Shown here: positions 1 to 6,577 of the stretch, piece by piece
How the letters are laid out: every line of letters starts with the position of its first letter
How positions within the stretch are numbered: position 1 is the stretch's first letter
From: Flavobacteriaceae bacterium
GTDB taxonomy: Bacteria; Bacteroidota; Bacteroidia; Flavobacteriales; Flavobacteriaceae
NCBI GenBank assembly: GCA_013042255.1
Contig: JABDQK010000085.1
Coordinates: 1-20,243, forward strand
Length of the DNA stretch: 20,243 nucleotides
Reading direction: 5' to 3'
Position numbers and translations under genes: made by a program
Notes under the pieces: generated by a model
Databases searched by the model: none
What the model was told of the DNA's origin: nothing
Seen by the model: only the letters and a program-made list of their open reading frames with translations

Positions 1-36
1 GATTTCCCTTAGATTAGGAGTCCCAAAAAATCAATT

Positions 37-327
37 TTGAATATAACCAAGACCAAATTTGCTATTGTTCTAGCTATTGTAATAGTTGGATTTGGCATTG
101 GGATATACCTTCAAGATCTCAAACATCAGGAGAGTACGGAAGCAGCCTGGAAAGCAAATAGGTATAATCTGGAGAGGTTTAATCAAATCAGGGATTATAC
201 GATAAAATTGAATGCTACCAATTGGAGGTTGATGCGGGATAGTATAGGACAAGAACTAGACAGCTTTATCATACTGCGATTCCGCAAAGAAGTTGATAGC
301 CTGAAGGCCCTGGAAAATAATCAATAA
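37..327 (+). CDS. Small membrane-anchored protein of unknown function
   Basis: The reading frame opens after an in-frame TAG at 10-12. The best start I see is TTG at 37, since no ATG occurs before residue 66. The 96-residue product has a short basic N-terminus (KTK), one hydrophobic segment at about residues 8-25, and then a charged helical tail rich in Arg, Glu and Asn. This suggests a single-pass inner-membrane protein with its tail in the periplasm. No family is recognised. An AGGAG at 16-20 lies rather far (16 bases) from the TTG, so the start is uncertain. A box CAATTTTG (32-39), one mismatch from the Bacteroidetes -7 consensus, overlaps the start. It stands alone, 128 bases before the next gene on the same strand. 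Confidence 0.55.
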   Translation: MNITKTKFAIVLAIVIVGFGIGIYLQDLKHQESTEAAWKANRYNLERFNQIRDYTIKLNATNWRLMRDSIGQELDSFIILRFRKEVDSLKALENNQ

Positions 328-455
328 ACCTCTTTCTAAGTATTAGCTCACCTTATATCAGTACGTCGAAGTTGTATTTCAGAAAATATGACAATCTCAT
401 GCAGTTATTCCGCTGCTTTCCTTCATATCTTAGGACCTGAATAAAATGCAACTAA

Positions 456-1442
456 GTGACCTTGATCTTTTCTGGGACTATAACCGCCTTCAATAAATCA
501 GACCGTTCAAGGGTTTTGGCATTTTTGATAACAGTTTTGTTATTTTACCAGGTAAATATCCAAGGTCAGGATTACATATCTGAGGATACAGATACTTTAA
601 TTCGGACTCAGTTAAGCTTAAAACACGATAATGACTTCTTCACCCTTAGTGATCGCTACTATTCTTCAGGGCTTTTTCTGAGTTATACAAAGCGCCTGAT
701 GTCATCGGCAAGAAAAAATGATCATCAGCAACTCTCTCTCACTATAGGGCAGGAAATTTTCACCCCCTCAAATATCATAACTACCGATATTTCAGAGCAG
801 GACCGACCTTACGTTGGATTCTCAGGATTGTGGGCGAGCTGGTCCAGAGTACGGGACAACAGGGCGATAGATACGCGACTTCTCCTTGGAATTGCCGGAA
901 ATAACTCGGGTGCAGGCGGTTTTCAGCGCTGGTATCACAATTTATTTGTAGTATCCGATCCACCGGTTTGGGTAGGAGAAATGAACAATAGTTTTCACGC
1001 CAACCTGTATCTCAATTTACATCGGGAATGGTGGCTTGCTCCGCTCCCCTTTTCTGTTAGCCTGGGTCTGCAGCCCGAGTTTGCCTTTGGAACACGGGAT
1101 CAATACGGCGAAATCAACCTTATTGCTTTCTTCGGGCGGAGAAATCCATTGATGTCGAGCATGGCGTATAAACGCATAGGGAGCACAGCAAGAGAAATTT
1201 TCTTCAGCCTTCAGGCTGGCTACAGGAAGGTGTTTTATAATGGCATGTTACAAGGTAACGCCCTGGGGGATGATTCAATTTTTCTTATCGATGCCAGCGA
1301 GAATTTAATTTTTGGAGCATTAACCGTTCAACACCGATTTCAGAAAAATGAATATCGCTTTGGATACCAGATCCAGTCGGCTGAAGCGGCGGGAAATAAG
1401 TCACATAAGTTCATTACCCTTTCCTATGCCAGGAACTTCTGA
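456..1442 (+). CDS. LpxR-type lipid A deacylase family protein (DUF2219)
   Basis: A predicted outer-membrane beta-barrel enzyme. LpxR enzymes remove the 3'-linked acyloxyacyl group of lipid A at the outer leaflet. Family motifs appear in order: HDNDFF (N59, D60 match the catalytic/Ca2+-binding Asn-Asp of LpxR), SDRYYSSG (65-72), GQEIFTP (98-104), DRPYVGF (116-122), and a WYHNLF block with H161, the position of the family's catalytic His. Alternating aromatic strands run to a final Phe, typical of outer-membrane barrels. A signal-like hydrophobic stretch lies at about 20-34. The start is uncertain: GTG 456 gives a long n-region with KSDRSR, while TTG 516 would start close to the hydrophobic core. 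Length (328) fits the family. A box TATCTTAG (426-433), one mismatch from TAnnTTTG, lies 22 bases before the GTG. The family call is firm; activity on this organism's own lipid A is inference. Confidence 0.85.
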   Translation: MTLIFSGTITAFNKSDRSRVLAFLITVLLFYQVNIQGQDYISEDTDTLIRTQLSLKHDNDFFTLSDRYYSSGLFLSYTKRLMSSARKNDHQQLSLTIGQEIFTPSNIITTDISEQDRPYVGFSGLWASWSRVRDNRAIDTRLLLGIAGNNSGAGGFQRWYHNLFVVSDPPVWVGEMNNSFHANLYLNLHREWWLAPLPFSVSLGLQPEFAFGTRDQYGEINLIAFFGRRNPLMSSMAYKRIGSTAREIFFSLQAGYRKVFYNGMLQGNALGDDSIFLIDASENLIFGALTVQHRFQKNEYRFGYQIQSAEAAGNKSHKFITLSYARNF

Positions 1443-1521
1443 GAAAATGGGGTTGGTCACTTACCTTTTCTTTTCCCAGAAACTACAGAAATTTAGTATT
1501 TTTAGCCTGTAAAAATTGTTT

Positions 1522-1887
1522 ATGAAAACCGCAAAGAACCTATTTAGCCTTATTTTACTGGCCTTTTTAACTGTGCAATGTTCAAATGATGAAGGCGATG
1601 ATACAAATACAGTTACCAGTCCGCCTGTTGCAGATTTTGACGCTTTGGCGACAACGATTCGTGCAGGTACAAGGGTTCAGTTTGTAAATGGTTCAACAAA
1701 TGCCACTTCTTTTGAGTGGACTTTCGAGGGTGGAACACCCGGAACCAGTACCGAAGTAGAACCTTCCATTGAATATCAGGTTGCAGGAACTTATGACGTT
1801 ACCCTAACTGCGATAAACAGCGAAGCAGAAAACACCTTATTGCTCGAGAATTTTATCACTGTGGTTGATCCTCCGGCAGCAAACTGA
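1522..1887 (+). CDS. PKD-domain lipoprotein
   Basis: A 121-residue protein with a lipoprotein signal peptide (hydrophobic 7-18, Cys20 in LTVQC). Gln at -1 of the lipobox is not canonical, so lipidation is likely but not certain. An acidic, Asp/Thr-rich linker (21-33) follows, then a single PKD immunoglobulin-like fold at about 34-116, shown by PVADFDA, the FEWTFEGGTP core and the AGTYDVTLTAIN strand. PKD domains mediate protein or glycan contacts on the cell surface. A one-domain lipoprotein may be a small surface adhesin or partner subunit. ATG 1522 is preferred over TTG 1516. The box TATTTTTA (1497-1504) lies 17 bases upstream, with an A-rich leader in place of a clear Shine-Dalgarno site. 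The binding partner is unknown. Confidence 0.8.
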   Translation: MKTAKNLFSLILLAFLTVQCSNDEGDDTNTVTSPPVADFDALATTIRAGTRVQFVNGSTNATSFEWTFEGGTPGTSTEVEPSIEYQVAGTYDVTLTAINSEAENTLLLENFITVVDPPAAN

Positions 1888-2126
1888 TCTGATTCTAGAA
1901 TTTTAGGTCGAATTTTACTCCTTTTTTATGATCATCATTGAATTGAGATGAATGATATACGGAATTCTATTTACCTGATTTACAGGGATTAACATTTAAT
2001 CAGCTTAGATCTCAGGTACCTTTCACATTTGTTTAAGTAAATTATATGAAAATATTATGCTAAGTTACTTATGGCTAATCTGAAATCTTTCCTATCTTTT
2101 AGCCTTGATTTTTGAAACGAACTACT
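1888..2126 (+). other. Intergenic region before the small helical gene
   Basis: An AT-rich stretch with no ORF I would support. It has two weak inverted repeats: ATCATT/AATGAT around 1932-1955 and CTGATT/AATCAG around 1975-2003. The box TATCTTTT at 2093-2100, one mismatch from TAnnTTTG, is the best promoter candidate for the gene at 2127. I see no T-tailed stem clean enough to call as a terminator for the PKD gene. Confidence 0.4.
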
Positions 2127-2348
2127 ATGGACTTACTTAAAAGGGCAGAGACATTTGAAAACTTAAAAATGAGTCATATGTCTACCAGTGACAGGGTACA
2201 GGCATCGAGAGATGCTAAGGCACTGATCCTGGGACTGAACGAGATATACAAAAAAACGAAAGATCCGGAGCTCATGGATCTTATGAAACGATTGACCGAA
2301 AAAAAGCAAAAGATAGAAAAGCGTATCAAAGGATCTCCGGTCATCTAG
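2127..2348 (+). CDS. Small helical cytoplasmic protein, unknown function
   Basis: A 73-residue, highly charged, all-helical product (many Lys, Glu, Met, Leu) with no signal or membrane segment. The C-terminal half (KKTKDPELMDLMKRLTEK) could form a short coiled coil, and the last ten residues are strongly basic. ATG 2127 is preferred; a TTG at 2112 would add five residues. A promoter-like TATCTTTT box lies 26 bases upstream, and a strong terminator follows the stop by about 55 bases, so the gene is probably a monocistronic unit. Role unknown. The charge pattern would suit nucleic-acid or ribosome contact, but that is only a guess. Confidence 0.65.
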   Translation: MDLLKRAETFENLKMSHMSTSDRVQASRDAKALILGLNEIYKKTKDPELMDLMKRLTEKKQKIEKRIKGSPVI

Positions 2349-2404
2349 AAGCACGGCTACTCTTATTGCTAAGAGAGAGAATCGTAAAAAATTGATAATG
2401 TTTT

Positions 2405-2437
2405 AATAATCCACAGTAAGATGTGGATTATTTTTTG
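2405..2437 (+). terminator. Intrinsic terminator after the small helical gene
   Basis: A perfect 11-bp stem (AATAATCCACA at 2405-2415 with its complement at 2422-2432), a 6-base loop GTAAGA, and a run of Ts at 2431-2436 that overlaps the end of the stem. It separates the gene at 2127 from the YegP-type gene. Confidence 0.9.
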
Positions 2438-2442
2438 TCATA

Positions 2443-2480
2443 TTCCCAAAAAATTTAGTTTTAAGTGTTAATTTTGGGAA
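2443..2480 (+). promoter_or_regulatory. YegP-type gene promoter with inverted repeat
   Basis: TAATTTTG at 2469-2476 matches the Bacteroidetes -7 box TAnnTTTG exactly and lies 21 bases before the ATG at 2498. It overlaps the right arm of a 9-bp inverted repeat, TTCCCAAAA (2443-2451) and TTTTGGGAA (2472-2480), spacer 20. No TTG -33 element is seen at the usual distance. The repeat brackets the core promoter, so it may be an operator, but the AT-rich arms make chance occurrence possible. Confidence 0.55.
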
Positions 2481-2497
2481 AATAAAAATATTTCAAA

Positions 2498-2827
2498 ATG
2501 GGCAAATTCGAGATTAAAAAAGACAAATCAGGTCAATTCAGATTCAATCTTAAGGCCGGTAACGGACAAGTTATCTTAAGTAGTGAAGCATACAAGACAA
2601 AATCGGCCTGCGAAAATGGCATTGAATCTGTTAGAAAAAATTCTAAGAACGACTCAATGTTCGAGCGGAAAGTCGCTAAGAATGGTAAACCGTATTTTGG
2701 CCTGAAAGCGTCTAACGGGCAGGAGATAGGATCTAGTCAGATGTATGCATCCGCATCCTCTATGGCCAGTGGTATTGCTTCAGTAAAAAAGAATGCTTCG
2801 TCGGCAAAAGTGGTAGATAATTCTTAA
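2498..2827 (+). CDS. YegP family DUF1508 protein, two tandem repeats
   Basis: A 109-residue protein made of two copies of the DUF1508 unit, at about residues 3-48 and 54-101. Each has the pattern F-E-x-K-x-(K/N)-G-x-(F/Y)-x-F-x-L-K-A-x-N-G-Q-x-I, then SS..Y.(S/T)...(M/C)..GI.SV(R/K)KN. These small alpha/beta proteins are widespread and of unclear function; in some bacteria they are linked to stress or envelope conditions. No signal peptide. The gene is bounded by terminators on both sides and has its own promoter, so it is expressed alone. ATG 2498 follows an A-rich leader (ATATTTCAAA), as is usual for Bacteroidetes. The family call is firm; the role is unknown. Confidence 0.9.
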   Translation: MGKFEIKKDKSGQFRFNLKAGNGQVILSSEAYKTKSACENGIESVRKNSKNDSMFERKVAKNGKPYFGLKASNGQEIGSSQMYASASSMASGIASVKKNASSAKVVDNS

Positions 2828-2870
2828 ACTCTGAGCACTTATTAACTAACCCTGAAATTAATCAGGGAAG

Positions 2871-2898
2871 AAAGGACAACTTCTGTTGTCCTTTTTTT
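2871..2898 (+). terminator. Intrinsic terminator after the YegP-type gene
   Basis: A perfect 10-bp stem, AAAGGACAAC (2871-2880) with GTTGTCCTTT (2885-2894), loop TTCT, and a T run through 2898. A second small hairpin, CCCTGA-AATTAA-TCAGGG (2850-2867), sits just before it. The next gene starts only 21 bases after the T run. Confidence 0.92.
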
Positions 2899-2919
2899 AT
2901 GATTTACTACCTTTAAGTA

Positions 2920-4293
2920 GTGTATTGTATTATAGACATTGAAACCACAGGAAACGGGATCAAAGGCAATAAGATCACCGAGATCGCTATATTTAAATTC
3001 AATGGAAAACAGATCACCGAAGAATTTACTTCCCTGGTTAATCCCGAATGTGAGATTCCACCTTTTATTACGGGACTTACAGGTATAGACAATGATACCG
3101 TCCGAAACGCCCCTCTGTTAAAAGATATTGCTGAAGATATCCTGCGGATCACCGACGGCTGTATTTTTGTCGCTCATAGTGTCAACTTCGATTATAACGT
3201 AATCCGGAATGAATTTGAACAGCTGGGCATCAGCTTTGTAAGAAAAAAGTTGTGTACAGTACGACTTTCAAGGGTCGTATTTCCGGGGTATCGATCGTAT
3301 AGTCTGGGTAAACTTTGTAGCTCTCTCGGAGTACCCCTTGAAAACAGACACCGGGCAAGAGGTGATGCCCATGCTACGGTTCTTTTGTTTTCGAAAATTT
3401 TAAATACCGAAGGAATCGATATTACACTAAAAAGGTTCCTGAATGCAAGATCGCAGGAAGCAACCCTTCCTCCCTCATTACCTAAAGCACAATATAGTGG
3501 ATTACCTCAAAAGCCAGGCGTTTATCATTTTAAAAATGATAAAGGAGAAGTTATATATACGGGCAAAGCAAAAAACATTAAAAAAAGGGTCTTGAGCCAT
3601 TTTTACGATAAAAGTGAAAAGGAGATAAAAATGTGCCGGGCAACTCAAAAGATAGATTTTGAATTATCAGGAAATGAACTCGTAGCTCTTTTGATGGAAA
3701 ACCATGCAATCAAAAAACTATATCCCCTTTATAACAGAGCTCAGAAAAAGAAGGTGCCAAGGATTGCCATTTTTTCCTATGAAGACAGGGAGGGAATTTT
3801 ACACCTTGCTTTTTCGAAAATCAACAGTGTACCTCAGCCTTTAACTACATTGTATTCGCTTACTGAAAGCAGGGAATTCCTAGAACAGATTTGTGCCAAA
3901 TTTGAATTATGCGCCAAATATTGCCATCTCCAGGATGGCGTTGCTCAATGCAACCATTTCCGACTTGGACCTTGTTCAGGAATTTGCCGGGGGAAAGAAG
4001 ATATAATTGAATACAATTTAAAAGTGCAGAAAGCCATTGACTATGTCACTTCTGAACGGGAAAATTATATAATCAAAGAGCAAGGCAGGAATCCGGAGGA
4101 AGATGCATTGATTGTAGTTCGTGATGGATTGTATTGCGGGTATGGATTTATTCCCAAGGATCAGCAAATTTCATCGCTGGAAGATGCTATGGCCTATGTT
4201 ACACCCCAAACAGAGACCCTAGAAGCTAAACGACTTATAAGTTCGTATACTTTCAAAAACCAAAACAAAATACTTCTGATGGGGCAAGAATAA
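2920..4293 (+). CDS. DnaQ-type exonuclease fused to UvrC/Cho-type GIY-YIG nuclease
   Basis: A two-nuclease fusion of 457 residues. The N-terminal DEDDh 3'-5' exonuclease (1-165) shows D6/E8 in DIETTG, D91 in NFDYN, and H144/D149 in RHRARGDA. The GIY-YIG domain (about 194-285) shows GVY (200-202), YTG (213-215) and an Arg at 223, as in UvrC and Cho. A Cys cluster follows: C331, C344, C352, C356, spacing x12-x7-x3, close to the four Cys reported to hold a [4Fe-4S] cluster in E. coli UvrC. It lacks the C-terminal RNase H-like and HhH incision module of UvrC. The family is known in Bacteroidetes and actinobacteria and probably acts in DNA repair. GTG 2920 gives the usual family start M-Y-x-I-x-D-I-E. 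The start lies 21 bases past a terminator, leaving little room for a separate promoter. Confidence 0.93.
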   Translation: MYCIIDIETTGNGIKGNKITEIAIFKFNGKQITEEFTSLVNPECEIPPFITGLTGIDNDTVRNAPLLKDIAEDILRITDGCIFVAHSVNFDYNVIRNEFEQLGISFVRKKLCTVRLSRVVFPGYRSYSLGKLCSSLGVPLENRHRARGDAHATVLLFSKILNTEGIDITLKRFLNARSQEATLPPSLPKAQYSGLPQKPGVYHFKNDKGEVIYTGKAKNIKKRVLSHFYDKSEKEIKMCRATQKIDFELSGNELVALLMENHAIKKLYPLYNRAQKKKVPRIAIFSYEDREGILHLAFSKINSVPQPLTTLYSLTESREFLEQICAKFELCAKYCHLQDGVAQCNHFRLGPCSGICRGKEDIIEYNLKVQKAIDYVTSERENYIIKEQGRNPEEDALIVVRDGLYCGYGFIPKDQQISSLEDAMAYVTPQTETLEAKRLISSYTFKNQNKILLMGQE

Positions 4294-4305
4294 ATGGTTA
4301 TCCAG

Positions 4306-4407
4306 TTATCGTTTTTTATTTAACTCCCGATACATTCTCACGACAAAAACCATCCATATCAGGAAGATAAAAGCGACGAATATAGAATATGCCAGTATAA
4401 AATCCAT
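4306..4407 (-). CDS. 33-residue single-pass membrane protein, coupled to upstream gene
   Basis: A very short gene read on the - strand. Its ATG (4407-4405) shares one base with the TGA stop (4409-4407) of the upstream small membrane gene, a TGATG junction typical of translational coupling. The product has one hydrophobic segment (about residues 3-24, aromatic-rich, with FLIWMVFVV) followed by a basic tail (RMYRELNKKR). By the positive-inside rule the tail would be cytoplasmic. Such tiny proteins are often accessory subunits of membrane complexes, but I do not recognise this one. It ends 12 bases from the convergent stop of the DnaQ-UvrC fusion. The coupled junction and protein-like composition support coding; no homologue can be checked here. 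Confidence 0.6.
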   Translation of the reverse strand: MDFILAYSIFVAFIFLIWMVFVVRMYRELNKKR

Positions 4408-4589
4408 CACTTCCTGTATTTAAAATAGTTCATAAATCCAAGGATGGTAGGCGCCCAGAAGGCTATAAAAATGGCATCGAGCTTATTCCCGGTGAGGTAA
4501 AGGTATTCAGAGACAACAATGATAGAGAGCACGCAAAGGAGCAGTAAAATATTGATTACCCCTACACTCTGAATAAAGTTTTTAAGCAT
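4407..4589 (-). CDS. 60-residue two-pass membrane protein, unknown function
   Basis: A small integral membrane protein with two hydrophobic segments (about residues 11-32 and 38-54) joined by a short loop (LTGNK), ending in FKYRK. ATG 4589 is preceded by AACAGGA at suitable distance. It forms a two-gene unit with the 33-residue gene through a TGATG overlap. It lies 173 bases downstream of DUF2892 on the same strand, so read-through from the sulfur array is possible but a separate promoter is more likely. No family recognised. Composition (Ile, Leu, Val, Phe) and the paired arrangement argue for a real gene. Confidence 0.65.
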   Translation of the reverse strand: MLKNFIQSVGVINILLLLCVLSIIVVSEYLYLTGNKLDAIFIAFWAPTILGFMNYFKYRK

Positions 4590-4687
4590 TCCTGTTGGTT
4601 ATTTGAAATAAAAATACACAAATTCCCTTTCTACTGTAGAGGGTTAGAAGAAATAATTCAAAATAGCGAAATAGAGAGAAACAATGA

Positions 4688-4720
4688 GTTAACCCCTACA
4701 TTAAAGAGTTGGGGTGTAAC
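4688..4720. other. Imperfect hairpin downstream of DUF2892 gene
   Basis: GTTAACCCC (4688-4696) can pair with GGGGTGTAAC (4711-4720) with one bulged G, leaving a 14-base loop. There is no T run on either strand, so it is not a standard terminator. It is the only structure I see in the 173-base gap 4590-4762; it could be an mRNA 3' end or a regulatory site for the small membrane genes. Confidence 0.3.
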
Positions 4721-4762
4721 GCAAAAAATTGATTGAAGCCTAGCAGAGATTCAGTAAAAACT

Positions 4763-4972
4763 TCATTTACTTTTCACTGCACATGTATTAAGGCCGAAAA
4801 TCCCATAGAGCGGACAAAAACCAATTAGACTTGTCAATAGGAAAATAGCTGTAATCGTCAGGAGAATATACGAATACATCCCGGTTATAACTTCGTAATA
4901 AACCAATGCACCAGCTACTAAAGCAACAACTACTCTGATCAGTTTATCTAAGGCACCCATGTTCTTTTTCAT
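4763..4972 (-). CDS. DUF2892 (YgaP-like) inner membrane protein
   Basis: A 69-residue protein with the DUF2892 signature: an N-terminal amphipathic stretch (MGALDKLIRVVVALVAG), two membrane helices (about 11-29 and 33-51), and the closing motif GFCPLYGIFGLNTC with Cys at 53 and 64. In E. coli YgaP this domain is the membrane anchor fused to a rhodanese; in many bacteria it is a separate gene beside sulfur-transfer or persulfide-oxidising enzymes, as here next to the CstB-like gene. It may hold sulfur transfer at the membrane, but its exact role is not established. Start ATG 4972, with a weak leader; an internal ATG at residue 5 is possible. It lies 151 bases after the CstB-like stop, with a possible 29-residue ORF between. 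Confidence 0.88.
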   Translation of the reverse strand: MKKNMGALDKLIRVVVALVAGALVYYEVITGMYSYILLTITAIFLLTSLIGFCPLYGIFGLNTCAVKSK

Positions 4973-4983
4973 CTGAATTGGTT

Positions 4984-5073
4984 TTAAGTTAGTCTATATA
5001 CAAGCTGAACTACCAGGTATATTAACCCCAGGCAAAGGACACATACTCCTATAAATTTCAATACCCGTTTCAA
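4984..5073 (-). CDS. Possible 29-residue membrane peptide (candidate only)
   Basis: In the gap between the CstB-like and DUF2892 genes, the - strand has an ORF from TTG 5073 to TAA 4986-4984. It encodes a basic N-terminus (MKRVLK), about 18 hydrophobic residues (FIGVCVLCLGLIYLVVQL) and VYRLT. The charge and hydrophobic pattern is that of a single-pass small membrane protein, and it ends 11 bases before the DUF2892 ATG, as expected in an operon. Against it: a non-ATG start, no clear ribosome site, and short length. The frame is open back to a TGA about 40 bases upstream. It may be real, or merely the AT-rich linker. Confidence 0.3.
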   Translation of the reverse strand: MKRVLKFIGVCVLCLGLIYLVVQLVYRLT

Positions 5074-5123
5074 TGTTACGAACCTAAGGTAATTCAGCCA
5101 GCTAAGACCTCAAATGATTTCAA

Positions 5124-6533
5124 TCATAGGGTTGTTGGACAAACATAATCTGTAAGTTCCATTCCCGCCTCTTTCATGGCATCAAAACCTCCACCAATAT
5201 CAATCAGGTTATGAATGCCCCTGCTCTTCAGAATGGAAGCTGCTATTACCGATCGGTAGCCTCCGGCACAATGAAGGTAAAAAGGTTGTTCAGCAGGATA
5301 AGTATTTAAATGTTCATTGATGTTATCCAAGGGGGTATTTTTTGAGCTTACCAAATGTTCAGAAAGGTATTCAGTCTCTTTCCTCACATCAAACACCGGG
5401 GCCGATTCATCGGCTAAATGCTTTTTGAGATCTGCAGCGGGTACGGAAACAATGGTATCGGTTTCCTTTCCTGCTTTAACCCAGCCTTCGAATCCACCTT
5501 TTAAAAACCCAAGGGTACGGTCGAACCCAACTCTCGATAAGCGGGTAACTGCTTCTTCTTCCTGTCCTTCAGGTGTCACAAGAAGCAAGGGCTGATTCAC
5601 ATCGGCGATCAAGGCACCCACCCAGGGGGCAAAATCACCATTTAACCCGATAAAAATTGATCTGGGAATGTGCCCTTTTACAAAGTCCTCTTGGGTTCTG
5701 ACATCGAGTACCACAGCCTCGGTCTCATTAGCAAGGTTTTCGAATTCATCAGGGGTCAATGCTTTGGTTCCCCTTTTTAGGACATCTCCTATATCTTCAT
5801 AGCCTTCTTTGTTCATTTTTACATTAAGCGGGAAGTATTTTGGAGGGGGAAGCAGGCCTTCTGTTACCTCCTGAATAAATTCCTCCTTACTCATATCAGC
5901 CCTAAGGGCATAATTCACTTTCTTTTGGTTTCCAAGGGTATCCACCGTCTCCTTCATCATATTTTTTCCACATGCGGATCCTGCCCCATGAGCTGGATAT
6001 ACTATGACGTCATCGGCCAGGGGCATAATCTTTGTTCTCAGACTATCGTACAGCAATCCGGCAAGATCTTCCTGAGTCATATGCGCCGCTTTCTGTGCAA
6101 GATCGGGTCTTCCCACATCTCCCAGAAAAAGGGTATCCCCCGAAAATATTGCCACATCCTTGCCCTTTGAATCCTTTAAAAGATAGGTAGTACTCTCCAT
6201 GGTATGCCCCGGAGTATGCAAAACTTTAATTGTTAATTCTCCAAGTTTAAATTCCTCTTCGTCCTTAGCGATATAGGCATCGAAGGTGGGATCTGCTTTT
6301 GGTCCATAGACAATGGGGGCACCGGTTTCTTTGGCCAGCGTTACATGTCCACTTACAAAATCGGCATGAAAGTGAGTTTCGAAGACGTATTTTATTTTAG
6401 CTTTATCCTTTTCTGCTCTTTTAATATAAGGCGATACCTCTCTAAGGGGGTCGATAATAGCCGCCTCTCCCTTGCTCTCAATGTAATAAGCACCCTGGGC
6501 CAGGCATCCTGTATAAATCTGTTCTATAGTCAT
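5124..6533 (-). CDS. CstB-like persulfide dioxygenase-rhodanese fusion
   Basis: A cytoplasmic enzyme of 469 residues that should oxidise persulfide sulfur (glutathione-, CoA- or low-molecular-weight thiol-bound) to sulfite and/or thiosulfate. The N-terminal metallo-beta-lactamase domain (1-250) has H54, H56, D58 in THFHADF, H110 in HTPGH, D133 in SGDT and H182 in YPAHG, the ligand set of mononuclear Fe(II) persulfide dioxygenases. Position 59 is Phe where many MBL enzymes have His; loss of that second-metal ligand fits a one-iron site. A first rhodanese-like domain (255-355) has no catalytic Cys (LLLVTPEGQ loop) and is a pseudo-domain. The second (365-465) is active-type, with C422 in HCAGGYRS. 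This order matches S. aureus CstB. It has its own promoter (6565-6558) with a palindrome upstream. Confidence 0.93.
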   Translation of the reverse strand: MTIEQIYTGCLAQGAYYIESKGEAAIIDPLREVSPYIKRAEKDKAKIKYVFETHFHADFVSGHVTLAKETGAPIVYGPKADPTFDAYIAKDEEEFKLGELTIKVLHTPGHTMESTTYLLKDSKGKDVAIFSGDTLFLGDVGRPDLAQKAAHMTQEDLAGLLYDSLRTKIMPLADDVIVYPAHGAGSACGKNMMKETVDTLGNQKKVNYALRADMSKEEFIQEVTEGLLPPPKYFPLNVKMNKEGYEDIGDVLKRGTKALTPDEFENLANETEAVVLDVRTQEDFVKGHIPRSIFIGLNGDFAPWVGALIADVNQPLLLVTPEGQEEEAVTRLSRVGFDRTLGFLKGGFEGWVKAGKETDTIVSVPAADLKKHLADESAPVFDVRKETEYLSEHLVSSKNTPLDNINEHLNTYPAEQPFYLHCAGGYRSVIAASILKSRGIHNLIDIGGGFDAMKEAGMELTDYVCPTTL

Positions 6534-6557
6534 AGTCTTTTTTGTTTAATTTCTTCG

Positions 6558-6565
6558 CAAAAATA
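6558..6565 (-). promoter_or_regulatory. -7 promoter box of the CstB-like gene
   Basis: On the - strand TATTTTTG matches TAnnTTTG exactly and lies 24 bases before the ATG at 6533, in the 44-base gap after SulP. No good TTG -33 element is present; instead a GTAAC-N4-GTTAC palindrome sits where an activator would compensate. The leader is A-rich (ATTAAACAAAAAAG). Confidence 0.75.
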
Positions 6566-6577
6566 AGGCAATATCCT

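Noticed and set aside
446..496. Short frame from ATG 446 that overlaps the LpxR-type GTG
   Set aside because: It encodes only 16 residues and ends at 494-496 with no conserved feature; it might be a leader peptide, but nothing supports this.
5317..5595. A 92-codon + strand frame opposite the CstB-like gene
   Set aside because: Antisense to conserved rhodanese domains, with low-complexity Ser/Arg composition and no start-site support.
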